This document shows, piece by piece, positions 5,727 to 6,697 of a stretch of DNA of 6,697 nucleotides (position 1 is the stretch's first letter; every line of letters begins with the position of its first letter). The notes below the pieces were generated by a model, which did not search any database, had not been told where the DNA came from, and was given only the letters and a program-made list of their open reading frames with translations. The translations under genes were made by a program, and so were the position numbers. Source of the stretch: Aalborgiella sp043775055 (GTDB lineage Bacteria; Pseudomonadota; Gammaproteobacteria; Burkholderiales; Burkholderiaceae_C); NCBI GenBank assembly GCA_043775055.1, contig JAYVSU010000192.1:1-6697 (forward strand), written 5' to 3'.

Positions 5727-6617
5727 TTAGCGCTTTCGATTTACCAACAACATGCCTGCCGCGACGAGTACCAAACCGCAGATCAAAGGCTTGGTCACCG
5801 CCTCACCCAGCCAAACGCTGCCTATCAGCAACGCGAATACGGGCGTTAAAAACACAAAGCCCGATATTTTGGTAGCTGGGTAGCGCCCCAAAAGCCACAT
5901 CCAAGTCAAATAACTGATGAAGGCACCCAGCACGGTTTGAATCAACACGGAGGAAAGTGCAAAACCAGTCCATTGCAGCGTCCAAGTTTCACCCCACGCC
6001 AAAGACACCAGCGGTAAAACAAGTGTGCCCATGGCCACTTGGTAAAAAAGCAATTTCTCGGCAGACAAACGAACCAAGACGCTGGCGCGAATCACCACTG
6101 TCGTTAAGCCCCACAACAAGCCACCGGCTAGAGCCAACACGTCGCCGCGCCAATGACCGGCGACTGTGTTGACCAAACCATCAAAAAGCGCCAAAGCCAC
6201 GCCGCAAAAAGCCAGCAACAAGCCCAGCCACTGCGCTTTGCCAAGCTTCTCAGTTGGTACCCATAAAGGCACGAGTACAGCCACCCAAAATGGCGAGGTA
6301 TACACAAACACCGTCAACCGCGACGCGCTGGTGTATTTGAGCCCGCCATAAATGCAGACAAATTCCACAGCAAACAACGCGCCTGCCAATAAGCCGGGGA
6401 GCAAACTTTTATCCGCTTGCCACAACGGTATCTTTCTATATTTGCACCATGCCATGAGCAGCAACGTTGCGCCAAAAAACCGGAGACTGGCTTGAAAAAT
6501 AGGCGGTAAGTCAGGAATAGTGGCCTTGATCAAAACCTGCTGCGCGCCCCAAAAAAGGCAGCACCCCACCAGCAAAGCCACGGCGACAGCATCTAGGTGC
6601 GATTTACGTTCAACCAT
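5727..6617 (-). CDS. EamA/DMT-superfamily inner-membrane transporter
   Basis: This is a drug/metabolite transporter-superfamily protein, 296 aa, the usual length for a ten-helix protein built from two EamA repeats. Repeat one covers about residues 12-145 and opens with LFWGAQQVLIKATIPDLPP (21-39) followed by an Arg-containing helix (FQASLRFFGA, 41-50). Repeat two covers about 158-293 and contains LLWGLTTVVIRASV (167-180) and the typical LTPVFALLIGSVWLGEAVT (257-275). The C-terminus is short and basic (NRKR), as expected for a cytoplasmic end. AGGA lies 12 nt before the ATG, rather far but the only candidate ribosome site. Substrates of this family (amino acids, sugars, metabolites, toxic compounds) cannot be predicted from sequence. 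It is co-directional with the oxygenase operon but separated by about 100 bp that hold a promoter and operator sites, so it is probably a separate unit. A role in export or import of the aromatic substrate is only a guess. Confidence 0.92.
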   Translation of the reverse strand: MVERKSHLDAVAVALLVGCCLFWGAQQVLIKATIPDLPPIFQASLRFFGATLLLMAWCKYRKIPLWQADKSLLPGLLAGALFAVEFVCIYGGLKYTSASRLTVFVYTSPFWVAVLVPLWVPTEKLGKAQWLGLLLAFCGVALALFDGLVNTVAGHWRGDVLALAGGLLWGLTTVVIRASVLVRLSAEKLLFYQVAMGTLVLPLVSLAWGETWTLQWTGFALSSVLIQTVLGAFISYLTWMWLLGRYPATKISGFVFLTPVFALLIGSVWLGEAVTKPLICGLVLVAAGMLLVNRKR

Positions 6618-6697
6618 GTGTTGTGGCTATCCTCGCGATGTACAACCCAAAAAATGCCTTGAAAACCCGGCTCAAAGGGGTGGTGCGGCTGGCGGGG
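6618..6697. other. Right-edge stretch with ambiguous open frames
   Basis: These 80 bp before the EamA gene contain no convincing promoter. On the plus strand an ATG at 6638 opens a frame of 20 codons to the edge (MYNPKNALKTRLKGVVRLAG), loosely like the N-terminus of HpcH/HpaI aldolases, but without a ribosome site and only 20 bp from the divergent EamA start. On the minus strand a frame open from the edge ends at a TGA (6612-6610) that overlaps the EamA start by 8 nt, as the end of an upstream co-transcribed gene would. The data here cannot decide between these. Confidence 0.25.

Noticed and set aside
6298..6303. Fourth upstream GTATAC core inside the EamA gene
   Set aside because: Its flanks do not resemble the other sites (it lacks the TTTGTATAC half), it encodes conserved Val-Tyr codons, and a chance 6-bp match is expected in a window of this length.
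6638..6697. Firm call of an HpcH/HpaI aldolase gene at the right edge
   Set aside because: Only 20 codons are visible, the resemblance is weak, and no ribosome site precedes the ATG; kept only as an ambiguous stretch.

Overview
The window is a co-directional block: every confidently called gene lies on the minus strand, so transcription runs from high to low coordinates. The protein families, SD-driven compact operon and moderate GC suggest a betaproteobacterium, probably Burkholderiales (Comamonadaceae-like). That placement is inference from protein style and gene content; no rRNA or other marker is present.

In transcription order the layout is: an EamA/DMT-family inner-membrane transporter (6617 to 5727); a roughly 100-bp AT-rich regulatory region rich in GTATAC palindromes; a VanA-type Rieske oxygenase (5624 to 4506); a GntR/FCD regulator (4482 to 3676); a VanB/phthalate-dioxygenase-reductase type flavin/[2Fe-2S] reductase (3679 to 2693), which overlaps the regulator by 4 bp; a signal-peptide-bearing Liv-type substrate-binding protein (2640 to 1468); the permease LivH (1391 to 516); and the permease LivM (516 to beyond the left edge), which overlaps livH by 1 bp. 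The ATPases LivG and LivF, normally next in such operons, would lie beyond position 1.

The likely joint role is uptake and first-step oxidation of an aromatic acid. The branched-chain-amino-acid-type ABC importer would bring in the substrate, and the two-component Rieske monooxygenase, with electrons from NAD(P)H through the reductase, would demethylate or hydroxylate it. The oxygenase resembles vanillate O-demethylase (VanA) throughout, but the substrate cannot be read from the sequence. The regulator sits between the two enzyme components, and GTATAC palindromes of the FadR/FCD operator type surround a plausible sigma70 promoter directly at the oxygenase start codon. This suggests substrate-relieved repression by the embedded regulator.

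No RNA genes, insertion sequences, CRISPR arrays or attachment sites were seen. The most notable points are the near-leaderless promoter and operator array at 5623-5698, the regulator placed between oxygenase and reductase, the Rieske motif reading CWH instead of the usual CPH, a G9 homopolymer inside the binding-protein gene, and a stem-loop between the binding-protein and permease genes. The overall system is a recognisable aromatic-catabolism operon rather than a clearly new class of system.
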